A stretch of 64,000 nt of DNA from Lepidodermella squamata (Eukaryota > Gastrotricha): NCBI GenBank assembly GCA_047495785.1, contig JBLDXI010000042.1:744001-808000 (forward strand), written 5' to 3'. Position numbers and translations under genes: made by a program. Shown here in pieces: positions 10,768 to 21,903 of the stretch. Position 1 is the stretch's first letter. Each line of letters opens with the position of its first letter. The notes under the pieces were generated by a model, which did not search any database, was not told where the DNA came from, and worked only from the letters and a program-made list of their open reading frames with translations.

Positions 10768-12382
10768 ATGAAGGATTTTCAAATTTTAATGGTCGATGCA
10801 AATGGTTTCCTACCCAGTGGCGTGACTGGTTTTCAATGGCTGTTCGTTACGCTGAAAATTCTTGGCCTGATGCCCAACTGGTCTTACATAGATTGGGAAT
10901 TTAAGCCCAGCTCCCGGGGTTACAAATGCTACGTCATTTCTCTCGTTATAATTTCATGGCTGAATGGGCTAAGAATGTTCACAGTCTTCTTCACTCGAAC
11001 TCTGGCAAACACGCCTCTTTCGACCATCATCTACTACATCGTCGGGGCTATTTTCCATATGAACGCAGCTGCTGTGAGGACTACGATGGTTGTTTGTTGC
11101 TGGAGGGGCAAATTCCAACCGATTCTAGACCTGAAAGAAACAACTCAAAAGGTTAGGGAAATCGAGAGAAATCGCAAAGCTCTGTACCTTTTCATCGCGG
11201 CATGTCAATCTCTTCTGACAAATGAAGTCCTCATTTCGTCGAGTTTACTCTTGAAGAGAGACGACTACGGCTTTATGGCTTCACCTATGGACATGATAAG
11301 TAGTGATCCTGCGACCTGGGGCTGTTTTGTAGTCCCGGTTTGGATGACTTTGAGCTCCATTAGCGATGGCGGTCTCATCTTTTCGATCGGATTCTTTACA
11401 TTACTAGGCTTCACCTTAGCCGAGAATTTCCATCATCTTTCGAGGTCAGTTATACGGTACAGCAAGCGAGCTAGTTCGGTTATTTCGCCTAAAACTACTG
11501 ATGAACGAAATTTGAATGAGCGGGAATTTTTCGAACAGCTCCGCAATCAGCATTTGGTTTTAAAGCGAATGGTTCGGCATTTTGATCGACATATCAGAAT
11601 AGCCATTTTCGGTACTACAGCTCATGGTTTCGCAGCTCTAGTTATCTCGCTGTATCAAGGCGTTTGGGGTGGCGGGGTTGGGAGTGGCGCTACGTTTTTG
11701 GATGTTGTTGTATCAACTTTTTGGATCTTAGCTGCTGCAGCGAGTGTCTTGATTTTTCTGCTACCCTCAGCTTTCATCGCTCACTGGGCTGAAAATGTCA
11801 AGGAGAAACTGTTCAAGTTGAGATTGAGGTCACAAGATTCCGCTACAAATTTACAGGTACGTAAAATTCCCAATTTATAATCAAAATACTATCGAAATAC
11901 CGAACTTACCGAATTCCGGTTTTACCAGGTAATTACGTTATTTTCTTTTTCTCTTCCACATTCGAATGACTAGAGTGATAGGCAGAAGTTCAGATACAAA
12001 AATAGGCGTATCACTTCGGAATTTCGAATTTGGGTATTACCCGGTATTTTTTGGTATTTTCGATATTTTCATACTTCGAAACCATATTTGATGTAAATTC
12101 CTTCTATTCAAGCTAACAATGCTCCTCAGCCAAGTTTCTGAGCCGTGTTCTCTCCACGTGCTTGGTATGATTCCTCTTAGGAGGGAAACCCTGGCAGCGG
12201 TAATTTTCATAAAAATAGCATTATTTAATTTGATGATTTATGTTTTCCAGCTATTCGCCGCATTGCTCACATATTTTTTGATCCTCATCGACTATACAAC
12301 AGGCGACAAAACACGAATCGCCCCATCAGCTATGGATCGGCTAATTAACAATACAAGCAACCATTCGACATTTTCACATTAA
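10768..12382 (+). CDS. Gustatory-receptor-like 7TM chemoreceptor 1
   Basis: Three exons, 10768-11856, 12113-12199 and 12251-12382, all joined in phase 0, give 435 residues. The protein is rich in hydrophobic segments. It opens with the array-specific motif LKILGLMPNWS, and its last exon encodes LLTYFLILIDYTTG. That matches the TM7 signature TYhhhhhQF of the insect gustatory receptor superfamily, with Asp in place of Gln. Such receptors are ligand-gated cation channels with inverted topology in insects; that function here is inference. Two sister genes follow in the same orientation with matching exon ends, so this is a recent tandem array. Confidence 0.8.
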
Positions 12383-12472
12383 ATATTTAACGCCTGATTA
12401 ATCATGTTTTCGCACTCTGAACGTGCCCAAGGGATTTCGGGAAATTTATTAATCGAAAACCAGGGTTAAAAA

Positions 12473-13904
12473 ATGAAAATTTCCGAAATAATGAAGACTT
12501 TTCCTGAGGAACTTTCTCATAGCTACAACGATGATTTTCGATGTTTCAAGCCGTTATATTACCCGATGAAAATTCTTGGCCTTCTGCCAAACTGGCCAGT
12601 CAGAGACTGCGATACCCAGAGCTGCAAAGCCTACAAGTTTTACGCAATTTTCCTCGCAATTTTGAACTCGGTATACGCCGTCCTCCCTTTCACTGTTTTC
12701 ATATGGAGCAATGGCTCAAATACCCCGGTTTTCCGACTGCTATACCTGATGAACATGAGCTTTTACTATATGACAACATCCTCTGTTCGCTGGAACGTAT
12801 TTCGTGGTAGTTGGAAGGGTCTTTTCCTACCTGCGTTCGATATTAGAGACTGCGAACGATCACTTTGCCGCGACGAGATTTACGACATGAGCCGAACTCG
12901 GAAAATGCGTGGTTTATGGTTCCTCCTAACTGCAATCTCTGTATCGGTTACATGGGTAATTAACGTAGTTCTTGTCTCGGTTACTATGCTCGAGTACAGA
13001 ACTTCATTCGGAACCCTGGTCTCCCCACTTCATGCGCTGATAGAAGACAATTTGGCGTGGGAAATCATTTCTGTAGTATTTTTTGTAATTCGGGGAATTA
13101 TCTGCGATTCCGCCATGATGTTTGGCATCGCCTTCTTCGAAATAACAATCCTAACTATGGGTAGAAAACTGAGATTAATGGCGACCGAAGTCTCAAAATA
13201 TGCGAAGTTAACTAGCGAGAATAATGAAAGTGGGATATCTTGCTATGAAGAAAAGGAATTTTTCGAAAAAGTTCGCTATCAGCACTTAAAAATTTTGAAA
13301 ACCATTCGCCGGTTGGATCGAGATCTTCGCCCCGCGATTTTCGCTTGCGTCAGTTTCGGATTTGTCGGGCTTCTCATATATCTGTACCAGGCGATTATAA
13401 GTGAAACGAAAGACAGTACTGTCAAGAGCTTGGAGAGCTCTTGGATCTTCTACAGTATTGGAACTTTGATGGTTTTCATCGTTCCATCAGCTTATTTGAA
13501 CCACTGTGGCGAGGAGGTTCGTGAAAAGCTTTACAACTTGAAAGTTCGATCAAATGATACTCCAGCCCATATACAGGTTGGGATTTTTACCATTCGAAGT
13601 AGTCGCAGCCGTGAATAGCTAATTTATTTTGCTTCTAGCTTAATATGCTTTTGAGTCAAGTGACGACCGAATCCAGCTGTCTAACCTATATGGGCGTGAT
13701 ACCTCTCAAACAAGAAACCATTGCTGCGGTATGTATTAAAGCTCGTATGCCTACGTACTGTTACCGTTTGCTTATATCCAGCTATGTGGCGGCTTTTTGA
13801 CTTATTTCCTCATTCTTTTCGATTACACTTCGGGCGAAAAGAGTCAACTGGCTACATCGATGGTCCTCGCACGAAATGCTACGAACTCTACGTTTTCTTC
13901 ATGA
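12473..13904 (+). CDS. Gustatory-receptor-like 7TM chemoreceptor 2
   Basis: Exons 12473-13576, 13639-13728 and 13782-13904, all phase 0, total 438 residues. Array motifs are MKILGLLPNWP near the N-terminus and GFLTYFLILFDYTSG (TM7 signature variant) in the last exon. Intron positions are identical to the first receptor. A loop rich in charged residues (about residues 240-270) precedes the FEKVRYQHLKILKTIRRLDRD segment shared by all three copies. It starts only about 90 bp after the stop of receptor 1, so the three genes could share control elements. Confidence 0.8.
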
Positions 13905-14417
13905 AAAATATTGTGTATCATATTCATTATCGTGAAGAAAAAACAGGTGCAATCTATCATTATCATATATAAATATGTTTGAAATTGCACTCTTTCATAC
14001 ATTATATATTTTCAATAAATTCGAGCTGGAATCTTTACGGGAATACCAGGTGACTAGTTTTCGGTTTTTATAAAGCGAAAACATGGGTCCTATGACTTTT
14101 TTCGGCTGAAGATGGTCATTGAACTTCAACAGAAATTAGTAAAAAGTAAAAACCTAAGCTCGAACCAACCCGAGCCAGAACCTTAACCCCTAAAGCCTAA
14201 CCCCGATTTCAGTTATTCCAGATTATTCCAGTTAGGTTGAAATGAGACCAATGGAGTTACTATATCACGTACCAGTCACGTCATTGAAAATCTACCGCAA
14301 ATTTCGATTTTTTCACGTAATTTAGCGCGAAATAAACCTACGCATATACCCAAGAGAAATCGACAAAAATAACGCCGAAAAACACCATTGTTGATTCATA
14401 GGTTTTATTTATCAACC

Positions 14418-15743
14418 ATGTCAAAGCAGGCAATTTCCGAAGAATTTTACGGGTTTCGACCATTTTACGTACACCTAAAACTTTTCGGCCTGTTACCAAA
14501 CTGGTGCTACTGCCATGGCGGTTTCAAGCAGAGCGGCAAAATGTACAAAGCTTACGTCATCACGCTGGTCATATTCGGCTGGTTAAACGCTTTTCGAATG
14601 CTGACGATTTTCATATGGCACAACAGCTCGAATACCACCACTTTCCGCATTATTTACTACATCGGCAGCGTTTTGTACCACTTCGCAGCTGCAGCGATTC
14701 GGACTAATATGGTCATCGGAAACTGGAAGGGAAAATTCATGCCAATTTTACGATTTTCCCCGGCTGTCTCCAACTACCCCGTTATCACCTATACCGAACA
14801 AGACATTGCAATATTCAAAAAACGAAGATCTGCTTTCTACATGTCTATGATAGCGACTTGTTGGTTCGGCTACATTTGCAACGCAGTTTTAGTCTCAGTC
14901 GCCTTGATGCTGAACAAAGAAGGCTTTGGAATGATGGCAACGCCCCTTAATGACTTGGTTGAAGACGAATGCCTGTGGAACATGGTTTCAGTACCATTTT
15001 GGCTTGTGACAAGCTTCGTTTGCGATATTGGCATGATGTTTTCACTTGGCTTCTTCATGTGCCTAGCTTTCACGACAGGGCGAGGTTTTCAAGAACTGTC
15101 ACAAGGAATCAATTTCTACGTTACTGGGAAGTCGAACTACGGCGAGATCGATTTTCTCAAGGCGACAAAAGAGCGGCATTTACAACTGCTGAAACGGGTG
15201 AAAGCCTTGGACAGAGATTTGCGCATGTCCGTCTTCGCGGCTACTTCATACGGGTTCGTCGGAATTTTGATGAATATTTACCAGTTGGGCGGGGGCGATG
15301 AGGGGGCGCATTTCTTATGGGGCCTCGAGAGCTCTTGGATCGTCTACTCGATCTTCTGTATGCTGATTTTCCTACTGCCATCGGCCTATCTCGCGCATTG
15401 GGGCGAGGAGGTTCGGGAGAAGTTGTTCAAGGTGAAAGTTGACGGGCAAGACTCGACGACCCACATCCAACTAACGCTGCTCTTCAACCAAGTCTCGTCT
15501 GAGCCGGTTTGTTTTCGAATTCTTGGAATGGTTCCTCTGAAACGGGAGACAATAGCTGGGGTAAGTTGAAATCAGGATTTGTTTAGTTTTTGGCTAATTT
15601 TACCTTATTTTTCCAAGCTTCTTGGAGGTTTGCTCACCTATTACCTGATTCTGATAGACTACACTTCAAATATCAGCAGCAAGCCTGGTTTCGGGAGTAC
15701 TGTAAACGCTCTGACAAATTCGTCGAATACAACCCTCAGCTAA
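14418..15743 (+). CDS. Gustatory-receptor-like 7TM chemoreceptor 3
   Basis: Two exons, 14418-15560 and 15618-15743 (phase 0), total 422 residues. The intron present at the corresponding site before the LLxQV segment in receptors 1 and 2 is missing here, so exon 1 reads straight through. Motifs are LKLFGLLPNWC near the start and GLLTYYLILIDYTS in the last exon. The acceptor is TTCCAAG rather than the commoner TTTCAG. The ATG at 14418 was chosen because no upstream ATG lies in frame. Function is assigned as for the other two copies. Confidence 0.8.
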
Positions 15744-16009
15744 CCAGACAAAATCTTTGCAACAGCAAATATATTTATATTCTGTAATTCGACTAAATCT
15801 AAGAATACATATTTCAAATATTTCTGAATTTATTCATTAATATTTCCATGCGCCTCAAAATGAGCAATTCAGACTAAGTAGAAGCATATCACATGATATT
15901 CATGTAGCAATATAATAGTAATAATAAATAATTTCTAAATCAGTTCAGTGTTCCAGCATTCAGCATAATATCGTAGACGTAGGCGACGTAGGTTCGAATT
16001 TGACTGGAA

Positions 16010-17493
16010 TCAGGGCAAGCCGCCATTCTGCAACGAAAAAAAACAAATGAGAAACAAAACCTTTGGGCTAAGAAAACGGGTAAGAACTCCAAGGAAAATT
16101 GTAGACCATATATGAAAGAAAAATGACTCACGGCTTGGCAGCTCTGATGATTCGTGGCAAAATCAGAAGCTCCAGTGAAGACTTTAATCTAAGAGGTGTT
16201 CAGAGATAAAATTGGAAAATATCGCCAATATTGCTGTTCCAACTCACTTGCAGCGTGCTGTTACTGCAGAAACTCTGGCAAAGCGGGTTAGTACCCAAGT
16301 AACACGAAACCGCATTCTGCGAGTAGAAAACATGAGTGCATTGGTCCAAAATTTCGAAACAACTTACGCCTCGCTCGCACAATGGCTTGGTCGAAAACAC
16401 AAGAGGCCGGTAAAGTTCCGTTTCGGTTCCGTTGTGGCATTGAGTTGTGGTTCGGCGGCACGCTGTGAAAGCGAAGCTCGTCGAGTTGAAGCAACGAACG
16501 TGCGGCAGCTCAGCCTCAGATTCGTTAACTTGAAGAAGAAAATGATAGAAGAAAAATTGAGCAGGGCAATGACTCACAGGCACCAGCTAAGCAGTTTGTA
16601 AGGCCAACATATTTTTTCCACCGCTTTTTCTGAAAAAGATAGGAATTGCATGAGGAATGGTCGATATTTTGTATTCCAAACCCAATCATTAGGGCAGTCG
16701 ATTGAAGCCGGTACGCAGGTTTTAGTGACTACTCCTGGGGCCGTGCATCGTTTGAAGAATCCGATCTGTCAAAGAATATATTTTAAATTTATTTGACCCT
16801 AGGTTGACAAGTGAAACTTACGGGAAAGTAACGAAGAGCCTTTCGGCACCGTCTCAGGTTCTTTGCGATGAAAATTCTGCCGAAAACCTTTTTTACCTGC
16901 GAAAAATTCATAGGGGAAAAGATTTATAATTTATAGAATAATGGAATAATAATGGAATAAAAAAATTATGAATTTTATGAACTACTTCTCAAATTAAAAA
17001 TTGATATCCAGCTCAATTTAAAATCTTTTCGGAAAAAAATAAAATAAATTAAACTTTGAAAAATTTGAAATTTGAAATTTGAAAAAATATCAACAAAATA
17101 AAAAAATAAAAAAAATAACTAACCTCAACTTCGTTTTCCGAGTTGCAATCGATATTGCCGGGCGTACATCTCACCCCAAGCGATAAATAGTTGTAGCACA
17201 TACGAGCGGTCTGATTAGAAATTTTCTAAGACAGTGTTGAAGCAAAACCATACAACTCACGCCTCGAATACAGCTTCCTTCGTCATTGAACGTGTTGCCC
17301 CACTGGAAAATCGGAAAATTAGCAATTAAATTGAGCGAAGATAGCAGCAAACCGAGTGCTCAAGCAGGCTATCACATGCTGGCTCTTTACAACCCATATA
17401 GGTGTTGTTAAAGACCGAAAAACACCGGTGCCAAGCTGCCTGGCTGCCCGGAATAGTAAAAGCACAAATAACCAGAAAAATCAACGTGTTCAT
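16010..17493 (-). CDS. Secreted Cys-rich modular protein (short member, no LamG)
   Basis: Ten small exons on the minus strand: 17493-17353, 17302-17261, 17210-17124, 16896-16822, 16765-16682, 16629-16578, 16528-16368, 16316-16248, 16188-16132 and 16027-16010. All phases match and give about 261 residues. It starts with a signal peptide (MNTLIFLVICAFTIPGSQAA) and then has repeated Cys modules of the form WHRCFSVFNNTYMGC, ARMCYNYLSLGVRC and TKTCVPASIDCPNDW. The modules align exon by exon with the genes at 21904 and 50295, including an identical 161-nt exon, but here the LamG part is absent and the frame stops after NGGLP. The Cys spacing loosely recalls Ly6/three-finger or nematode ET modules, but I cannot assign it. 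If the last acceptor is used in another phase, the end would move to about 15948. Confidence 0.7.
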
Positions 17494-17729
17494 TATTTCA
17501 ATGAATGAAAAATGAAAAATTCTCGATAAACATTAATGACCTGGGCACGAGCCGGGTATTCGCGTGCGATAATATTACAACTTTTTAATATTTAAAAATT
17601 AAAAACACAAAAATAACACAGCACCCAGCCTTGAGAGTAAATAAAAGAATTTCAAACAACGGCATTTATTGAAAATTCCAAAGCTTGACGAAAAGCCCAG
17701 ACATTGGCATAACGCCCCTTTCTAAAAAA
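17494..17729. promoter_or_regulatory. Shared divergent promoter region
   Basis: Only 236 bp, A/T-rich, separate the start codons of the minus-strand Cys-rich gene (17493) and the plus-strand channel fusion (17730). Head-to-head placement this tight suggests a shared bidirectional control region. No specific box is called. Confidence 0.45.
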
Positions 17730-19751
17730 ATGTTGGCAAGAATTATAATTCTGACCTTGAGTTTTAATCCAGCCGAGCCACAGAGCTCAGCCTCATCGAT
17801 TGATAATCAAATTCTTGGAAATTGGCCATTATCAGCTGAATGTGGTCTCTTCGATTTCGGGCCTTGGCAAATCGAACCTGAGTGGCAGAATCCTGCTTTG
17901 AAACCGCGTTACGCCACAGGACCTAGTGGTTTAGCAAACTCCGCTATAGCCATCGGCCCTGATGATATGGACTACTTGAAATTCTCGAACCCTGTTTTGA
18001 AGTTCGCAGCAACTTCTTGGACAATCGCGTTGTTTTTCAACTCTGGCGGGGCTATGGGACCTATTGTCGAATTCGTGCAGCCTGGTTTGAGTTTTTCCCG
18101 CCATTTATGGGCAAATTTCGCAATTGATGACGGCATATACATCTGGCAGGAAGGTTTTACCACATTGGCCTGTAACATGCGAAGCTGGCAATTTGTCGCT
18201 ATGACTTATGAATCTCAAACAAATGAATACCGCCTGTTCTGCGATACTTCATTAGGCTCGCCAATAGTTCTAGACACATCGGGCTTACATAAACCTGATA
18301 CTTTTCTACTAGGAAAAAGGTTCAATTTCAGAATTTTTGAGAAAAAGGTGAAAACTTGAATTTTAATTAGGTGGGGTCAATCAGGTAATTCCTTCCAAGC
18401 ATCCTGCCTTCAAATGTATAGCAAAGCCTTGACAAGTGCAGAGCTAATTGACGTGAAGGGCCGATGTCTCAAAAGTACGGTTTCATATTTCGTATTTTCC
18501 TTGAATTTTTCGTTTTTCTTTAAAGGCTCCGTTTCTTGCAGCCAAAATCTCGAAATATCTAGGCTGACTTCGAATGTTACTTTCCCTAACATTGTGCCTA
18601 GCCCGCCTGCAGACGTCCAACTGTTGTACCCAACTGATATCAAGCCCGAAACTTCAAAGCCAGTTATAACTGCTGAAGAGCTAATGATAGCGTGCCCAGC
18701 CTTCACGCCAGACCTCACAGCCCCGCCGAACAACGATCAGACAAATCTGATCACGAACGTATTTGCCGTCGATCGATTTGTTTCCTTCGATATCGAAGAT
18801 CAAACATTGACACTGAGTGGGCTTTTCCTGCTCCAGTGGAGCGTGACGACGTGCAGGAAGAAATATTTCGGGAACAAATTTCCGCTGTTCGATTCGGCAA
18901 ACAAACGCGAGAGGGTGTTCACAACGTCACCCGACCAGGTTTGGACCCCGACTTACCTGTTCACATCCAGCTCGAACGATGTGTTCATGCGAGGCGACAC
19001 ATTCGGCGATGATCTTGTAGTCACCTTACAGACTAATCGCAATATAGCAACTCCGAATGTAACCGTCCAGTTTTTCCTCCTTCGCCGGGGATTTTACGCC
19101 TCGAAATGTCCTCTTAACTTAGCCAAATTCCCTTTCGATAGCTTGGAGTGCGATTTTGAATTCACCCTTCAAAGCTCGAAAGACCAAATTGCATTCTCGA
19201 ATTCAATTATTCTATGCCCGGAGGATCTAACTTCGACCGAGTGGTACTTTGTCTATTGTGATTTTTTTAACTCGACCTCGCCATCAGGTGGGGTGAGGGC
19301 TAGTGTTGTTACCTTTAAAATCGCCTTAACTCGAAAACCTGGCTACTACGTTGTTAACTTGATTTTCCCGAATGTTGCGCAATTTTTGCTGGAACTTGCG
19401 TCATTCTTGTTCCCAGCAGGAAGGCCGGAACGTCCCATGTTTTCTATGACCATTTTGCTATCACTGACGTTCGGACACACTAATGTTATGAGCTTAATTC
19501 CGAAAACAGCTGGGAGTGTTCTTTTAAATGAGTTCATCTTAGCTCTGTCAGCCATCTCGGCGATCATTTCGATCTATCAGCTATGGGCTAATTTAGTCTA
19601 CGAGCCTAAAGCACAGCTTAGTAAGAAATTCGGCAAGAAAATCTTCTCTGGCATCACTCTCATTCAATTTCTTGATCTATTGATGTTTTTGCTATCGCTG
19701 ATGGGGTTTATTGGTTTGGTTGCCTACTTTTTCCTGACGATCAATAAGTGA
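17730..19751 (+). CDS. LamG-like domain fused to a Cys-loop ligand-gated ion channel
   Basis: Exons 17730-18319, 18371-18474 and 18526-19751 (introns of 51 bp each) give 639 residues. Residues 1-23 are a signal peptide. Residues about 30-230 form a LamG/concanavalin-like fold (AATSWTIALFF, SWQFVAMTYESQTNEYRLFC, CLQMYSKALTSAEL). Residues about 290-500 are a pentameric-channel ligand-binding domain with DQVWTP and the Cys-loop CPLNLAKFPFDSLEC (C-x13-C). Four membrane segments follow: M1 after TRKPGYYVVN, M2 ERPMFSMTILLSLTF, M3 NEFILALSAISAIISIY and M4 at 605-630. The PER before M2 resembles the GER/GEK of cation-selective channels. The M3-M4 loop is only about 20 residues, unusually short for an animal receptor. 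It was probably built by domain gain from the neighbouring LamG family. Confidence 0.85.
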
Positions 19752-20075
19752 AAAGAGAAAATTCTCATTTGCAAATGCTATTTTCTATACATTAAATGAT
19801 TAATGTATCATTGGTAACATTAACTAGAAACTACCGTTTACTAATAAAAATATGGAATCAAATATGTTGATAAAATATATTCTCATCGATCAAAGCCGTA
19901 CCCCTGCCTTATGAACGGGACAGCCTTCTTTTGAAGTCCTTTAAAGAAATAGCTAGCGATGACACGATATTATGAAACGTTACGCTGTTGCAGGTCAATA
20001 TCAGGAACACATCAGCTTGAAAATCCTACTTCGCACCCTGAGCGAGATTAACTGCGGGATGCTGCGGGACGGGTG

Positions 20076-20185
20076 CAGGATCTTACCGGAATTCACAGCG
20101 ATGGGATCGGTTGAGATGAAGCAAGAGGCCGTGTTAGCCCGGCCAAACGGCTCAGTCACCTGTTGAAGAGGAAAGAGAGGTATTC
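20076..20185 (-). pseudogene. Relic LamG-domain fragment
   Basis: On the minus strand this stretch reads QQVTEPFGRANTASCFISTD followed by PIAVNSGKI. It aligns with RQVAGPFGRPNTAFYYNSTD plus PIAVSAGKI in the second LamG domain of the gene at 21904. No splice sites or other exons of that gene occur around it, so it is an isolated decayed piece of the same family. Confidence 0.7.
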
Positions 20186-20437
20186 GAGGTCGTAAAATCA
20201 GCTGTGCGATAAGAAAAAAGATCAGAAAAAAGGCCAAGTGGCAATAAGTCCGGGCGATTGAAGCACATCATCCAAATTCAGAATCTTCTCGAGCTAAATT
20301 GCTTCGAAGTACAGTGCGTACTCGATAACTGCACCCTATATCCTATATGAGTGCAATTCCCTAGCAAACTGGTGAAAACTGTTCCCCTTTTTATTTAATT
20401 TTGTATCTCAAAATTTATTACAATATAATTAACGGTA

Positions 20438-21241
20438 AAATAAAATCTGTCGCACCAAAATGTAAAGGTTCGCCCTCATTTTAAATAAGCGCGCCCTCAA
20501 AGTAAACAAAGCCGCCCCGATTGCGCAACTGTCGCCGCTCAATGGCGAACAAGTGCGCGCCTCATAAAACCATAGAATTTATATATTTCTACAAAATCTT
20601 TAGCCAGTTTTTTCTATTTCCCTCGCTCATAATTTCCTGAAAATGCAAAGCGCGGTGCTGAAACTGCGGCTCAGCTAATTGCTGTTTGCTGTTTGCGAGT
20701 AATAATATAAAAAATTGCGGGTATTCTCGGCCTGCTAGATGAGATGCTAGCCCCTTTTTTATCCAAATTGTTCGAATAGGACCTTGAAGATCGGCTGTAG
20801 GTAACGTGGTCTTTGAAGCATTTGATTTGAACGCGTACATATCTAACCTGATATGTCCCCGCTCAGGTATTAGAGGCTTTTACGGTTATAGCCTTACGGC
20901 CCTGATCACTAAATTATCACAAAAAGAGCGCACGATGTAAATCATATCCAAAGTGGTAGGCATTTCGGTTTATATACCGGTTCAGCAGATTTACTGTTGA
21001 TTTAAATAAAGGAATAGAGGTGCGACTAATAGGTATCATCATCAAATCAGTGCGAAATAGGTTTGCGCGTCTTTTTTTTTCAAACAGGGCGAAGTTTTAT
21101 ATTCTTCGCCTTTCGCTGTAATAGGCGAATTAAGGTGGATTAGTGCGGTGATTAAACAATATGAGTAATTTGGGCGAGTTATTTATTCTTGGGCGACACA
21201 AATGGGGCGAACTTTACATTTTAGGGCGACAGATTTACACG
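20438..21241. mobile_element. Non-autonomous inverted-repeat element rich in TTCGCCC motifs
   Basis: The left part (about 20442-20480, AAATCTGTCGCACCAAAATG...TTCGCCC) recurs inverted at about 21200-21241. Inside are many GCGCC/GGGCGA words that change strand at the centre. Further similar words lie at 21550-21650. No coding region is seen. Boundaries are approximate. Confidence 0.5.
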
Positions 21242-21801
21242 CACCCTATAATTATTTACTTTGTAAAGATCGGTTTGAATCGCGTGCGTGATAGTAGATT
21301 TATGCTGCGATTTATAAGCGTCTTTCACTAGAAACTTGAAACTTGAAATGTATCTTGAAGATTGCTCATCTGCTCAAATCTTTACTGAACCTGTCGTGAA
21401 ATGAGAAAGGCCCAGTCAGCCAATGCGATATTTCACAATTTTTCCGTGTCTCAATAAGGTCAACAACTCTTCAAGTTTGACTTTATAGAAATTTTCAATT
21501 GAATTATGTATATGTTATCATTTCCTCCACATTCAAAGTATTCTCAACATTCGCCCAACGGCAATTTTATTTTCGCGTGGCGAATTATCTTGACCGCGTT
21601 GTCTAAAAGTAAATAAACCAGCAGCTCTATATTCGCCCTTGATAACGGCTTACCTGGATAACTACACGGCATCGAGGGAGCATTGTATCAAGAATCTTTA
21701 TTAGCTTGAATTTGCATCGACAGTTCAGCGGCCTCATAGCAGGGTCAGGGCCAATGGGTTCCATCTGTGTTTCTCACACATGTGGTGTTGTTTTGAACAG
21801 A

Positions 21802-21808
21802 TATAAAT
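21802..21808 (+). promoter_or_regulatory. Candidate TATA box
   Basis: TATAAAT about 100 bp upstream of the start codon at 21904. It is plausible as the core promoter of the Cys-rich/LamG gene, with a leader of about 70 bases. Confidence 0.35.
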
Positions 21809-21903
21809 TAGCCACGAGCGAAGAGCGAAACCAAACGCGTGCTCAAAAAATATTTAATCTGTTATTTCGCTTCATTTGAAGTATTTTTTTCAATAAAATT
21901 GCA

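Noticed and set aside
10768-15743. An operon processed by trans-splicing for the three receptors
   Set aside because: Spacing of 90-500 bp is compatible, but no spliced-leader acceptor or downstream control signal can be shown from the sequence alone.
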